Below, in pieces: positions 26,256 through 34,841 of a stretch of 64,000 nt of DNA (position 1 is its first letter; every line of letters begins with the position of its first letter). Source of the stretch: Pseudomonadota bacterium (GTDB taxonomy: Bacteria > Pseudomonadota > Gammaproteobacteria > UBA9214); NCBI GenBank assembly GCA_041395565.1, contig JAWLAI010000002.1, forward strand, positions 372,001-436,000, written 5' to 3'. Position numbers and translations under genes: made by a program. The notes under the pieces are model-generated. The model did no database searches. It was not told where the DNA came from and saw nothing but the letters and a program-made list of their open reading frames with translations.

Positions 26256-27653
26256 TTATTGCCTCACGGCCGCAGCGCTCCTGAACCAGTCAAGCCGGTC
26301 GCGCAGGCTGACCACCCTGCCCACAATAATGATCGTCGGCGGCTTGACCTCATGGCGCTCACCCAGGGTCGGCAGTGAGGCCAGCGTTTCGATATAGACT
26401 CGCTGCTGCGGCGTGGTACCCTGCTGGACCACGGCCACCGGTGTATCGGATGGCAGGCCATGCGCGATCAGCTCGCGGCTGATCACCGGTATGCTGTACA
26501 TCCCCATGTAGAAGACAATGGTCTGCGCCGGCTTGGCCAGACGCTCCCAGTCGAGATTGACGGTGCCGTCTTTCAGATGGCCGGTCACGAAGATGCAGGA
26601 CTGGGCGTAATCGCGATGGGTGAGTGGTATACCGGCGTATGCGGCACAGCCCGCAGCCGCGGTTATTCCCGGCACCACCTGGAAGGGTATACCCTCCTGC
26701 GCCAGTGTCTCGATTTCCTCGCCGCCGCGACCGAAGATGAACGGGTCACCGCCTTTCAGCCGCAGCACCCGTTTGCCCTGCTTCGCCAGACGCACCAGCA
26801 GCTCGTTGATGCTTTCCTGGCTGAGCGTATGCTTGTCGCGCTCCTTGCCGGCATAGATGAGGTCCGCATCGCGTCGCACCATGTCCAATATCGGTTGCGC
26901 CACGAGGCGGTCGTACACCACCACGTCGGCCTGCTGCATCAAGCGCAGTGCACGGAAGGTGATGAGATCCGGATCACCCGGACCGGCACCGACTAGATAA
27001 ACCTCGCCGCCGCTGTCAAAATTCTCGCTGGTGTCGGCGATAGCCTCCTGCAGCGCCGCACGCGCCTTGTCTTCCTGGCCTGCGAACAGCAACTCGGCAA
27101 CACGACCCTGCAGGATACTCTCCCAGAAGTAGCGTCGTTGCGCAGCCTTGGGAAAGCGCTGCTTCACGCGCTGGCGGTATTCGTCGACCAGGCGCGCGAG
27201 CCTGCCGTAAGCTGCAGGGATAAAACTCTCCAGACGTGCACGCAGCAGCCTTGCCAGTACCGGCGAGGCGCCGCCGGTCGACACGGCGACCTGGACGGGG
27301 GAGCGATCGATAATCGAGGGCACGATGAAGCTGCACAGTTCCGGATTATCGACCACATTGACGGGGATACCCTGTGCCCTGGCCAGATCCGACACCTGGT
27401 GATTGACCGCCTCGTCGTCGGTGGCCGCGATCGCCAGTGCCATACCGTTTATGTCATCGGGCTGGAAACCCCGCTGCACGCAGGTCACGGACGCCGCCAG
27501 CGCCTGCACCTCGTCGCAGCGCTGCGGGGAAACCACCGTCACCAAGGCGCCAGCCCGCAGCAGCAGGGCAACCTTGCGCGCCGCCACCTTCCCGCCCCCG
27601 ACCACCAGGCAAGGCCGGCCCTTCACCTTGAGGAAGATAGGCAGATAATCCAT
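26256..27653 (-). CDS. cysG: Siroheme synthase (precorrin-2 dehydrogenase/ferrochelatase - uroporphyrinogen methyltransferase)
   Basis: 465 residues, full CysG. The N-terminal half is the NAD-dependent dehydrogenase/ferrochelatase (GGGKVAARKVALLL, NVVDNPELCSFIVPS). The C-terminal half is the SAM methyltransferase (VYLVGAGPGDPDLITFRA, RLKGGDPFIFGRGGEE). It makes siroheme from uroporphyrinogen III. Siroheme is the catalytic cofactor of DsrAB, and the gene is last in an operon with dsrS and a glutaredoxin, so it probably supplies the sulfur-oxidation enzyme rather than only assimilatory sulfite reductase. Confidence 0.97.
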   Translation of the reverse strand: MDYLPIFLKVKGRPCLVVGGGKVAARKVALLLRAGALVTVVSPQRCDEVQALAASVTCVQRGFQPDDINGMALAIAATDDEAVNHQVSDLARAQGIPVNVVDNPELCSFIVPSIIDRSPVQVAVSTGGASPVLARLLRARLESFIPAAYGRLARLVDEYRQRVKQRFPKAAQRRYFWESILQGRVAELLFAGQEDKARAALQEAIADTSENFDSGGEVYLVGAGPGDPDLITFRALRLMQQADVVVYDRLVAQPILDMVRRDADLIYAGKERDKHTLSQESINELLVRLAKQGKRVLRLKGGDPFIFGRGGEEIETLAQEGIPFQVVPGITAAAGCAAYAGIPLTHRDYAQSCIFVTGHLKDGTVNLDWERLAKPAQTIVFYMGMYSIPVISRELIAHGLPSDTPVAVVQQGTTPQQRVYIETLASLPTLGERHEVKPPTIIIVGRVVSLRDRLDWFRSAAAVRQ

Positions 27654-27674
27654 CGGGTTTGCTTCCGTCCAGGT

Positions 27675-27932
27675 TCAACCGGCCAGCAGGGGATCGAGTC
27701 CACCGCGCTTGTCCAGCGCAGCGAGATCGTCATAACCGCCAATGTGCCGTTCGCCGATGTAGATCTGCGGCACGGTCCTGCGCCCGGTCAGCCGTGCCAG
27801 TTCCTGGAAACCATCCGGCATATTGTCGATGAAGATCTTGTCGATCTCCGTCACGCCCTTGGCCTTGAGCAGCATTTCGGCACGCACGCAATAGGGACAA
27901 AAGGCGGTGCAGTACATACGAATATCAACCAT
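27675..27932 (-). CDS. grxC: Glutaredoxin 3
   Basis: 85 residues with the active site CPYC (MYCTAFCPYCVRAEM), the cis-Pro region RRTVPQIYIG and the glutathione-binding GGYDDL. Reduces disulfides and glutathione mixed disulfides in the cytoplasm. It sits 19 bases after dsrS and 21 before cysG, so it is likely co-expressed with them. A role in handling thiols or persulfides for the Dsr proteins is plausible but not shown. Confidence 0.93.
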   Translation of the reverse strand: MVDIRMYCTAFCPYCVRAEMLLKAKGVTEIDKIFIDNMPDGFQELARLTGRRTVPQIYIGERHIGGYDDLAALDKRGGLDPLLAG

Positions 27933-27951
27933 CTGGTTTCACCTGCAACGG

Positions 27952-29070
27952 TTACGAACCCTTGAGTATGGCAATCTGCTCGAACAGGGGTTCGGTGACC
28001 GGCTTCAGCTTCTTGCGCATGACCGAGCCGATGGCATCGGTACCGGCAAACACCGTATCGAGCACATGCTCGTCCAGCAGTCCGAGATACAGCATTGCGC
28101 GGATATGATGCACGTGCCCGGGCAGCGCCTGCAACACCGCGGTTAACGCGGCATCCTCGACTCGGGCCGCCCCCAGCTGGCGCTCCACCTCCGCTGCGAT
28201 CTCCGTGCTGCCGGTCGGCCGCCGCGTGGGCAGCGCGCGGGCATGGGCCGCCATGGCGTGCATCAGTTCGACCATCACGTCCTGGTTGGACGGCTTGTGC
28301 AACACCTGCTCGACCGTGCGCAGGAATGCCTGCCCGGGCGCCCCGAGCAGACGGCACAGCTGGTGGGCATAGGGATTATCCGCCTGCAACTGCGCGGCCA
28401 GCGCAGCCCGCACCTGTTCCCAGACCGGTCCCGGTTGCACCTCGCCCGGCAACTCATCCGGCAGGGCCTGCAGAAAACCGACGTGGAAGCTGTTGCGATG
28501 CCGGCCCTGCTCCCACAACCGCAAACGCGCTTCGGCGCTGATCAACTCACCCTGCAGCACCAGCCGCACAGAGTGGATCTGGTCACGCGCCTCTTCCTCG
28601 AACGGCAGGAATTCTAGCAGGAACTGCGCCAGTTCCGGGCCCATACGCCCCGCCACCACGGCTTCCTGACGCAGCATGCAGCGTGCATTTTCCGCGGTCT
28701 GCGCCGCCCACCAAGCCCGGCTGGCAATCTCGTCCGTGATGCCGGGCGCATTGACCACGGCCACGACCGCCTCGGGTTCCCCCAGCAGCAGCAGCGCCTC
28801 CAGGCTGCTGTCGCGCGCCTGACCCATGCGGGTCCAGCGTTTCAGATAGACCGGATAGCCGCCGGGCGACCCCAGCACGTGGCTGGACAGCGCCTCGCGC
28901 ACCAGGCGCAGATAGGTTTCATCACGGCAGTTCGGATTGAGCTGGATCCTGGCCTCGCCCCGTTCAGACAGCGCATACAGGACCATCTTCGACTCATCGA
29001 TGCGCACGGCCTTGAGGGAACCGGCCAGCAAAACATTCACGCGCAGCGCGTCTTCCGGTGTCAGTTCCAC
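27952..29070 (-). CDS. dsrS: Sulfur oxidation-associated protein DsrS
   Basis: 372 residues, cytoplasmic, largely helical, no catalytic motif recognised. The conserved stretches SHVLGSPGGYPVYLKRWTRM and LGEPEAVVAVV match what I know of DsrS, the last gene of the Allochromatium vinosum dsr cluster, where it has an accessory or regulatory role. Here it is about 12 kb from dsrA, on the opposite strand. Start is GTG at 29068-29070, with no strong ribosome site. It follows a Sel1-repeat gene by 34 bases and precedes grxC and cysG. Confidence 0.8.
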   Translation of the reverse strand: MELTPEDALRVNVLLAGSLKAVRIDESKMVLYALSERGEARIQLNPNCRDETYLRLVREALSSHVLGSPGGYPVYLKRWTRMGQARDSSLEALLLLGEPEAVVAVVNAPGITDEIASRAWWAAQTAENARCMLRQEAVVAGRMGPELAQFLLEFLPFEEEARDQIHSVRLVLQGELISAEARLRLWEQGRHRNSFHVGFLQALPDELPGEVQPGPVWEQVRAALAAQLQADNPYAHQLCRLLGAPGQAFLRTVEQVLHKPSNQDVMVELMHAMAAHARALPTRRPTGSTEIAAEVERQLGAARVEDAALTAVLQALPGHVHHIRAMLYLGLLDEHVLDTVFAGTDAIGSVMRKKLKPVTEPLFEQIAILKGS

Positions 29071-29104
29071 GATGGCATATCGGCCCGCTCAGGGTATGTA
29101 GCGA

Positions 29105-29539
29105 TTAGAGTTCGAAGCCTGCTGCGGCAAACAGCCGTCTGGCCTCTTCCGGGTCCTGTTCGACACCGTTACCTTCCTGATACATCTGCGCCAGGGTCGT
29201 CAGCGATCCGGCAAGTCCCTGCTCGGCGGCCTTGCGGAACCAGAGCGCCGCCTGAGCGCTGTTCTGCTCCACGCAATCGCCTTCCAGATACATGAAACCA
29301 AGCCCATGCTGGGCGATGGCATGCCCCTGCTCAGCGGCGGCCTTCATCATCTTGTACGCACGCAGTTCGTTGCGTACCACCCCGAGCCCGTTCTGGCACA
29401 TGATCGCCACGCGGTGCTGTGCATCCGCATTGCCGGCATCCGCCAGCGGCGAGAGCAGCCGCATGGCCATGGAGAAGTTCTTGGCTTCGAACGCCGCTAT
29501 CCCGCTAGTGAATTCAGGACTGTTGATTACCTCAGCCAT
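29105..29539 (-). CDS. Sel1-repeat protein
   Basis: 144 residues made of Sel1/TPR-like helix pairs (GNADAQHRVAIMCQNGLGV, GHAIAQHGLGFMYLEGDCV, GLAGSLTTLAQMYQEGNGV). No signal peptide, so a cytoplasmic protein-binding scaffold is likely. First gene of the run that continues with dsrS, grxC and cysG, and so perhaps a partner in sulfur oxidation. The exact role is unknown. Confidence 0.8.
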   Translation of the reverse strand: MAEVINSPEFTSGIAAFEAKNFSMAMRLLSPLADAGNADAQHRVAIMCQNGLGVVRNELRAYKMMKAAAEQGHAIAQHGLGFMYLEGDCVEQNSAQAALWFRKAAEQGLAGSLTTLAQMYQEGNGVEQDPEEARRLFAAAGFEL

Positions 29540-29975
29540 TGACTGCCTCGCATGATCGGTTCATCCCCGCGGAAGGCGGTGACGCCAGTGGCACAATGCT
29601 AGTCATTCGGCCCCGGTGATCGAATACCTCTAAAGAGAGAATCTTCACGATTTTCATATGGATACATCAAGGTCTTGCGGGGCGGCCCACTCCCCCCATC
29701 GGGATATACGGAGCCCATTTTGCCTCCTGTATACTTCCCGACTCGAGTTTATCTCAATCGAAACAACAAGCTAGCGCACATGACAGGACGTGGCGCCGGT
29801 ACGGACGCAGCGACACGCGGCCCGCGCGGACAGGCACCGACCTGCGGTCTTGTGGCTACGCTGGCCGTGGCGACAACGTCGTCCGGAGTAAACATGAACT
29901 GCGCGACACCGCGCCGAGCGCCGGGTGCGCGGACAGATTCTGCAAACAGCCAATGACCCTAACGAGGATGCGACG
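29540..29975. other. Divergent intergenic region, no gene seen
   Basis: 436 bases between the Sel1 gene (minus) and a small plus-strand gene. The middle (29600-29770) is AT-richer than its surroundings and likely holds promoters in both directions; TGTATACT at about 29728 could be a -10 for the plus strand. No protein-like frame. Confidence 0.4.
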
Positions 29976-30170
29976 ATGAACCAGGAATACTACAAGGCAG
30001 TCACCAAGATGGAAGAGATGGGTGTCGACCCGGAATACATCCAGGGCTGGCAGGGGGGCTACCTGCTGAATCCGGAGCGTGAGGAGCAGCGGGTAAACGA
30101 CGCCTACTCTGCCGGCTACGAAGACGGCAAGGCCCGCAACACGGACAACTTCGACAACTGGAAGAAGTAG
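29976..30170 (+). CDS. Small conserved-looking protein of unknown function
   Basis: 64 residues from the ATG at 29976, with GAGGA upstream. Acidic and soluble. It carries VDPEYIQGWQGGYLLNPEREEQR followed by AYSAGYEDGKA, the pattern of a compact folded domain. I believe relatives occur in other sulfur oxidisers but cannot name a family. A strong terminator follows within 25 bases, so it is a single-gene unit. Confidence 0.6.
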   Translation: MNQEYYKAVTKMEEMGVDPEYIQGWQGGYLLNPEREEQRVNDAYSAGYEDGKARNTDNFDNWKK

Positions 30171-30189
30171 CTACCGGCCAGCGCGGCGT

Positions 30190-30219
30190 AAAAAGGCGGG
30201 CGCGGCCCGCCTTTTTTTA
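30190..30219. terminator. Bidirectional rho-independent terminator
   Basis: GGCGGGC (195-201), GCG loop, GCCCGCC (205-211), flanked by A5 on the left and T7 on the right, so it works for both the small plus-strand gene and the converging minus-strand gene, whose stop it overlaps. Confidence 0.9.
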
Positions 30220-30774
30220 TGTCTGCGGTACGGTGAACAGCTCGCGCAGGGCCTTGCGCAGCGGCTTCAGCGCCGCCGGCACCTCGACATCCATCACCTG
30301 ATCGGTGATCCACTGGTTGTCCTTAGCGCCCATCACGGCGCGCACATGCTCTCCGAAATAGCGTTTCATCGCGTAACCGGGCTCGCCGTCCGGCATGGTG
30401 AATTCGGCAAGATCCGCCGTCCGTGCATTGAGCAGGTCGATGAACGACCGCCGGTATTCGCCCGCACCCTGCACGCCGCTGCGGTTGTCCTGCATCTGGT
30501 CGGCAAGGTGACGGGCCAGGGCGGAAATGAATTCCTGGCGTTGCACCTGGTCCAGCTCGGCGGCCTTCAGGCGGTCACAGAAGTGCACCAAAAATGCCAC
30601 AAATTCTGCAATGACATCCAGCCGCTGCGCGTTGCTGTCGGTCTGGAACCCTTCGTTTTCCAGATTCAGCGTCCCCTGCTGCGCGATTCGCCAGACGATG
30701 AAGGCGACCGCACCGCCGATTTCAGCCAGGCTGCGTTCCCGCGCGCTGATATTCCACTTGCTCTTGACTCTCAC
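30217..30774 (-). CDS. Hypothetical protein, helical, soluble
   Basis: 185 residues from GTG at 30774 (GGGAG seven bases before); another GTG at 30822 would add 16 residues. The start region reads VRVKSKWNISARERSLAEIGGA, then long amphipathic helices with no membrane span, cysteine motif or nucleotide-binding loop. The stop overlaps the terminator shared with the gene at 29976. No family recognised. It is divergent from the gene at 30866. Confidence 0.6.
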   Translation of the reverse strand: MRVKSKWNISARERSLAEIGGAVAFIVWRIAQQGTLNLENEGFQTDSNAQRLDVIAEFVAFLVHFCDRLKAAELDQVQRQEFISALARHLADQMQDNRSGVQGAGEYRRSFIDLLNARTADLAEFTMPDGEPGYAMKRYFGEHVRAVMGAKDNQWITDQVMDVEVPAALKPLRKALRELFTVPQT

Positions 30775-30865
30775 CTTGGATCTCCCGGCGCCCGCGTCTG
30801 CGATGGCGAGGCATGATGGCACATGCTAGCATAGAAAAAACTGCGGGATTATCAGGGTAGCGATC

Positions 30866-31945
30866 GTGAAATGCAGCAGCGGGCAGCGCGTGACACCGGC
30901 CGACATCAGCACGCTGATGCCAACCCTGGAAGCCGTCCGCACCAATTGCCACATTTCCGATGCGCAATTTGCCACCAACTACACCCTGTGCGTCTACCTG
31001 CTGAAGATGCGCGAATACTTCCGCTGGGAACAGGGACTGCCGTTCGGGGCCGCGCTCCCCCACCATGAACTCACCGAGTGGCTGACACAACGCGAACAGC
31101 ACTGGGACAGCATCGAGCACAGTCACTACGAACGCGTTCCGGTCGGCAGCAATCGCTACGATCCGTTCGATGCCGCGGCCATCAATGCGGCACTGAACCC
31201 GCTGGGGTATGTCTACAGCAGCGGATTCGGCCCGGGCATGAAACCCGTGTTCTTTCTCGGCACGCTGGAGACACACCGGCGCCACCGCGACTACCGCTTG
31301 CTGGTCTCGGGCCGGGAACTGGCGCGCGATCTGGCCGCACCGCCGGCCATGAGCCTGGACGGCACCATCTTCATCCGCCGCGAATCGCTGCGGCGAATGC
31401 TGTGGGAACGACTCGAGGAATGGCGCTGGAACCGGCCCGCCAATGCCATGCAGCAGGCGCTGGCCTGTTATGATTTCGACAATGCGCCGGATACTGCGCT
31501 CGAGGCGATGACCGACGATGAACTGCAAACCGCCATCCTGCACGAGATCGGTGAAGTGCAGGCCGGCAGACTGCTCGGGCCGCAATGGGAAGACATGCTG
31601 GTGAGCTTCGGCCATAGCAAGGTGGAGATTATGCTGCGTGCCGTGCGCGATCATCTGGCCGATGCGCTTTCGACGCTGCCGGGTCTGCTGGCGGCAGGCA
31701 GCCCGGCTATGCTGCACGGGTACATCGGCGGCCTGTCCAATATGCGCAAGGAGCTGTTCCCGCAGCTGCTCGCCGCCTATGAGATCTGGACGGTAACCGG
31801 CAACCCCCGAGAACTCGAAGCGCTGAACGCACAAGCGGCAGTACACTGGACCGCGCTGGCCGGCCGGCTGCTCGAACTGTTCGGTGCGAATGGTGCGGAT
31901 TGCCGGCAACAGCTCATCACCGCCATCGAGGCAGGCACGCTCTAG
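30866..31945 (+). CDS. Hypothetical protein, possibly Sfum_1244-like
   Basis: 359 residues from GTG at 30866. The N-terminal stretch AVRTNCHISDAQFATNYTLCVYLLKMREYFRWE is distinctive and recalls the uncharacterised 'Sfum_1244' family; this is from memory and not certain. The rest is helical, with a possible metal-binding LHEIGEVQAGR. No signal or spans. The 2OG-Fe(II) oxygenase gene follows 24 bases later on the same strand, so the two are probably co-transcribed. Confidence 0.55.
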   Translation: MKCSSGQRVTPADISTLMPTLEAVRTNCHISDAQFATNYTLCVYLLKMREYFRWEQGLPFGAALPHHELTEWLTQREQHWDSIEHSHYERVPVGSNRYDPFDAAAINAALNPLGYVYSSGFGPGMKPVFFLGTLETHRRHRDYRLLVSGRELARDLAAPPAMSLDGTIFIRRESLRRMLWERLEEWRWNRPANAMQQALACYDFDNAPDTALEAMTDDELQTAILHEIGEVQAGRLLGPQWEDMLVSFGHSKVEIMLRAVRDHLADALSTLPGLLAAGSPAMLHGYIGGLSNMRKELFPQLLAAYEIWTVTGNPRELEALNAQAAVHWTALAGRLLELFGANGADCRQQLITAIEAGTL

Positions 31946-31969
31946 CGCGCCGGACGCCGGAAGGAGACC

Positions 31970-32581
31970 ATGACCCAATCCGCCCCCGCCCAGGCCGTAC
32001 CGCTGACGACCCTACGGGAAGTCAAACCACTGAGCTTTATCTTCGAGAAACCACGCGCACTGCCGCTCGATGTCTGCCAGGAGATGATCCGCCGCTTCGA
32101 GGCCAGCCCCGAGGAGCAGTATCCAGGGCGCATCGGCCAGACGGTCGAGGAGGAATTCAGCATCAAGCGTTCGACCGATCTGGTGGTCAGCGGCAAGGCA
32201 CACTGGCAGGACATCGACCGCGAGTTGTTCCGTTCGCTGAGTCTCGCGATCCAGGAGTTCCGCACCGCCTACCCGTTCTTTCGCGGTCCCTTCAAGGACA
32301 GCGGCTACGCCATCCAGCGCACCCGACCTGGCGAGTTCTATCACTGGCACATCGACGGCGGCAGTCACGAGTTCGCCCAGCGCCAGCTCGTGGCAGTGTG
32401 GTACCTGTGCGATGTGCCCGCCCCGGGCGGTGCCACCGAGTTCTCCTACCAGGATGTCCAGGTCCAGCCCGAGGCCGGCAAGCTGCTGCTGTTTCCGCCG
32501 TTCTGGACCCACGAACACCGCGGCGCCGAGGTCAGATCGGGCGTAAAATACATCGCCACCACCTGGGTAGTGTTCGCCTGA
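31970..32581 (+). CDS. 2OG-Fe(II) oxygenase, prolyl-hydroxylase-like
   Basis: 203 residues. The double-stranded beta-helix core is in the second half: the iron ligands HxD in YHWHIDGG, the distal His in FWTHEHRG and a following basic residue (VKY) placed to hold 2-oxoglutarate. The length and VWYLCDVPAPGGATEF resemble prolyl 4-hydroxylase-type bacterial enzymes. Substrate unknown. It is one of four oxygenases of this superfamily within 9 kb upstream of dsrA. Its TGA overlaps the apparent beginning of the GNAT gene. Confidence 0.8.
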   Translation: MTQSAPAQAVPLTTLREVKPLSFIFEKPRALPLDVCQEMIRRFEASPEEQYPGRIGQTVEEEFSIKRSTDLVVSGKAHWQDIDRELFRSLSLAIQEFRTAYPFFRGPFKDSGYAIQRTRPGEFYHWHIDGGSHEFAQRQLVAVWYLCDVPAPGGATEFSYQDVQVQPEAGKLLLFPPFWTHEHRGAEVRSGVKYIATTWVVFA

Positions 32582-33057
32582 ACCGCCCAGACCCACCCGG
32601 CCTGCGGATTATCGAGCCGGGCTCGGCCGAGGATTTCCGCAGCTACTACGATCTGCGCTGGCGCATCCTGCGTGCACCGTGGGACCAGCCACGCGGCAGC
32701 GAACGGGATGCACGGGACCGCGACGGCATTCATCTCATGCTGATCGATGCATCCCGGCGGCCGCTTGCCGTCGGGCGCGTGCACTTCAACACCATCCGCG
32801 AGGCACATATCCGCTACATGGCGGTCGAGGTCTCGCACCAGCGCCACGGCCTCGGCAGCCGCTTGCTGGCCGCATTGGAAGCTCGCGCGCGGTCATTGGG
32901 TGCAGCGCGCATCGTGCTCGACGCCAGAGAAACCGCCATGGGTTTCTATCGCAGGCATGGATACGGATTAGACGGCACGGGACACATGTTGTTCGACAGC
33001 ATCGCCCACGTGAAGATGAGCAAGCTGGTCGGGGGTAACGCTGCTCAGGGTAGATAA
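32578..33057 (+). CDS. GNAT-family N-acetyltransferase with unclear start codon
   Basis: About 159 residues. The acetyl-CoA motif VSHQRHGLGSRLLAAL and the late stretch GFYRRHGY are typical GNAT. The conserved part begins at LRIIEPGSAEDF, yet no ATG, GTG or TTG lies in frame close upstream. The frame is open through the preceding gene but that part is a shadow. CTG at 32578, which overlaps the TGA of the oxygenase gene (CTGA), or ATT at 32608 are the candidates. Its stop overlaps the converging gene at 33045 by 13 bases. Acetyl acceptor unknown. Confidence 0.7.
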   Translation: MNRPDPPGLRIIEPGSAEDFRSYYDLRWRILRAPWDQPRGSERDARDRDGIHLMLIDASRRPLAVGRVHFNTIREAHIRYMAVEVSHQRHGLGSRLLAALEARARSLGAARIVLDARETAMGFYRRHGYGLDGTGHMLFDSIAHVKMSKLVGGNAAQGR

Positions 33058-33395
33058 CCGGCGGCGTGCGCCATGGCCTGCAATGCCTCCCGGTCGGGAT
33101 AGCCATCGGCAAGTTGTTCGCGATGAATACACCAGTCGGCGAACTCGGCAGCCGCGTCGGGGTCGGTGCCCTGACAGCCGAGTACCGTTATCACGGCAGC
33201 ACCGATCTTCCAGGGCCCACCGCCGCGCACCGCGCCTTCGACGCGGCAGATACCCCGTTCCGGCCCGAGGCGATCCCAGAACGGGCGAAAATACACCATC
33301 CCCCCGGGGTACGCGAAACGTTCCACCATGACGTCCCGACTGCCATCCGGATAGCGGATCAGCAGGGGCGCGGTTACGCTGAACAGATCGGCCAT
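33045..33395 (-). CDS. Hypothetical protein
   Basis: 116 residues, soluble, rich in aromatic residues in the middle (FAYPGGMVYFRPFWDRLG) with a C-terminal helical tail. No motif or family recognised. Ends by overlapping the GNAT gene from the other strand and follows the gene at 33420 by 24 bases, so these two minus-strand genes form a pair. Confidence 0.55.
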   Translation of the reverse strand: MADLFSVTAPLLIRYPDGSRDVMVERFAYPGGMVYFRPFWDRLGPERGICRVEGAVRGGGPWKIGAAVITVLGCQGTDPDAAAEFADWCIHREQLADGYPDREALQAMAHAAGYLP

Positions 33396-33419
33396 GTTCG
33401 TAGCTGCGCCCTACCGCAC

Positions 33420-33743
33420 TCAGCCCGTAACCAGCTCGGTACCCTGCATCTCGCCATTGGTGTCGATGCGAATGCCAGTGACACCGGGCACCCGTGCGAG
33501 GATGTAGGCGGACAGCAACAACAGCATCTTCTTGTTGTCCTGATGCATGGCAGTCAGCATCTTGTCGCCCACGATCTGGCAACGCTGCTCCAGACTGGGA
33601 TTGTCGACCCAATCGCGGCTCATCTGCCAGCCCCGGTCCATGTCGGCGTCCATCTTCGCGAAAAAATCATCCGCCTCCTGAATCAGGCTGTCCGGCACCC
33701 GCACCGGATACACCTGTTCCTCAACCACCACGTTCAGAATCAT
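33420..33743 (-). CDS. Hypothetical protein
   Basis: 107 residues from the ATG at 33743 (AGGGTGG six bases upstream). N-terminal beta-strand (MILNVVVEEQVYPVRVP), then a helical middle with DKMLTAMHQDNKKMLLLLSAYILARVPG and a short beta end. Looks like a compact cytoplasmic protein; not recognised. Divergent from the PKHD oxygenase. Confidence 0.6.
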   Translation of the reverse strand: MILNVVVEEQVYPVRVPDSLIQEADDFFAKMDADMDRGWQMSRDWVDNPSLEQRCQIVGDKMLTAMHQDNKKMLLLLSAYILARVPGVTGIRIDTNGEMQGTELVTG

Positions 33744-33824
33744 GATTACCACCCTGATTTTGGTTACACTTCCGGTTTCGGAACCATGTTACCGCAGACC
33801 CGCCACCGGTTGCAGGACTGAATC

Positions 33825-34496
33825 ATGCTCACAGTCATCAGCAAGGTACTCGACAGCGCCCAGATCCGGCAGGCCAGCGAGCTGATCGCCGCGGGCCGTT
33901 TCGGCGATGGCCGCACCTCGGCCGGGAGCGCCGCCAGGCGCGTCAAGCGCAACGAGGAACTGGCGCTGGACCCGCAGCGGCTGACGGCGCTCAATAATCT
34001 GGTCATGGGCCAGCTGGTCCGGCACCCCACCTTTCGCAGTGCCGCCATGCCCCGCAGGACCGCCACCCCCTTTTACGCCCGCTACGTCCCCGGCATGGCC
34101 TACGGTAATCACGTCGACGACCCGATCATGGGACAGGGCGAGTTGTACCGCACCGATGTCTCGGTGACCGTGTTCCTCAATGCACCGGAGGAATACGGCG
34201 GCGGCGAACTCTGCATCCAGACGCCGTTCGGGGAACAACAGGTGAAGCTGCCGGCCGGCGACGCCGTGATCTATCCTTCATCCAGCATCCATCGCGTCGC
34301 CGCGGTTACCCGCGGCGCACGCCTGGTCGCCGTGAGCTGGGTCCAGAGCCTGATACGCGAACCCGAGCGCCGCGCCCTCCTGCACGAGCTCAATCAGGCG
34401 CGCGAAACACTGTTACAGGATCGGCCGGACGCGCCGGAGACAGCGCAGGTCAACCAGAGTTACGTCAACCTGGTGCGCATGTGGGTGGATGTGTGA
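33825..34496 (+). CDS. PKHD-type Fe(II)/2-oxoglutarate hydroxylase (PiuC/YbiX family)
   Basis: 223 residues, normal family length. HxD iron motif in GNHVDDPIM, distal His in SSSIHRV, 2-oxoglutarate-binding Arg in RGARLVAVSW; EEYGGGEL is a family hallmark. PiuC-type enzymes are often near iron-uptake receptors, but none is here. Second of four superfamily members in this region. ATG at 33825. Confidence 0.92.
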   Translation: MLTVISKVLDSAQIRQASELIAAGRFGDGRTSAGSAARRVKRNEELALDPQRLTALNNLVMGQLVRHPTFRSAAMPRRTATPFYARYVPGMAYGNHVDDPIMGQGELYRTDVSVTVFLNAPEEYGGGELCIQTPFGEQQVKLPAGDAVIYPSSSIHRVAAVTRGARLVAVSWVQSLIREPERRALLHELNQARETLLQDRPDAPETAQVNQSYVNLVRMWVDV

Positions 34497-34841
34497 ACAA
34501 TCCTTGCCCGCGCCAAGACGCCAAGAGAAAAAGATCGCCACAGAGGACACAAAAATAACTTATTCCGCTGTAGGAAATACAGCTCCCCTGTTTTGGATGC
34601 CCTAGATCTCACCCGAAAATTCCTCCCCCCTTGCGCGGCCAGCTCGTGCCGTGAACTGACGTTCCCACCAGTAATATGGTAACCGTCGATTCACCTTTGA
34701 CAGTACACAAAGGCGTTGACTAGAAGCCACCCCGTCGAGCCGATTCCGGCTGTTGCCGCCCGCTTTTCAATTCCACTTGACTGGAATCAATGTATGACCA
34801 CGATTTCTGGGCGATAAGATCGGTAACAAGATGACGAGACC
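34497..34841. other. Intergenic, AT-richer, no gene seen
   Basis: 345 bases. The beginning (cgccaagacgccaagagaaaaag, then ccacagaggacac) resembles a dispersed junk-like repeat I have seen in many proteobacterial genomes. A TTGACA at about 34697 and TTGACT at about 34776 could be -35 elements for the gene at 34842, but matching -10 elements are poor. Confidence 0.35.

Noticed and set aside
31900..32577. Long in-frame extension of the GNAT frame upstream
   Set aside because: It lies inside the oxygenase gene in another frame, is Arg/Pro/His-rich and has no conserved feature; a shadow.
34497..34560. Insertion-sequence end suggested by the 'cgccaagacgcc' text
   Set aside because: No transposase fragment, inverted terminal repeats or target duplication visible; more like a dispersed non-coding repeat.
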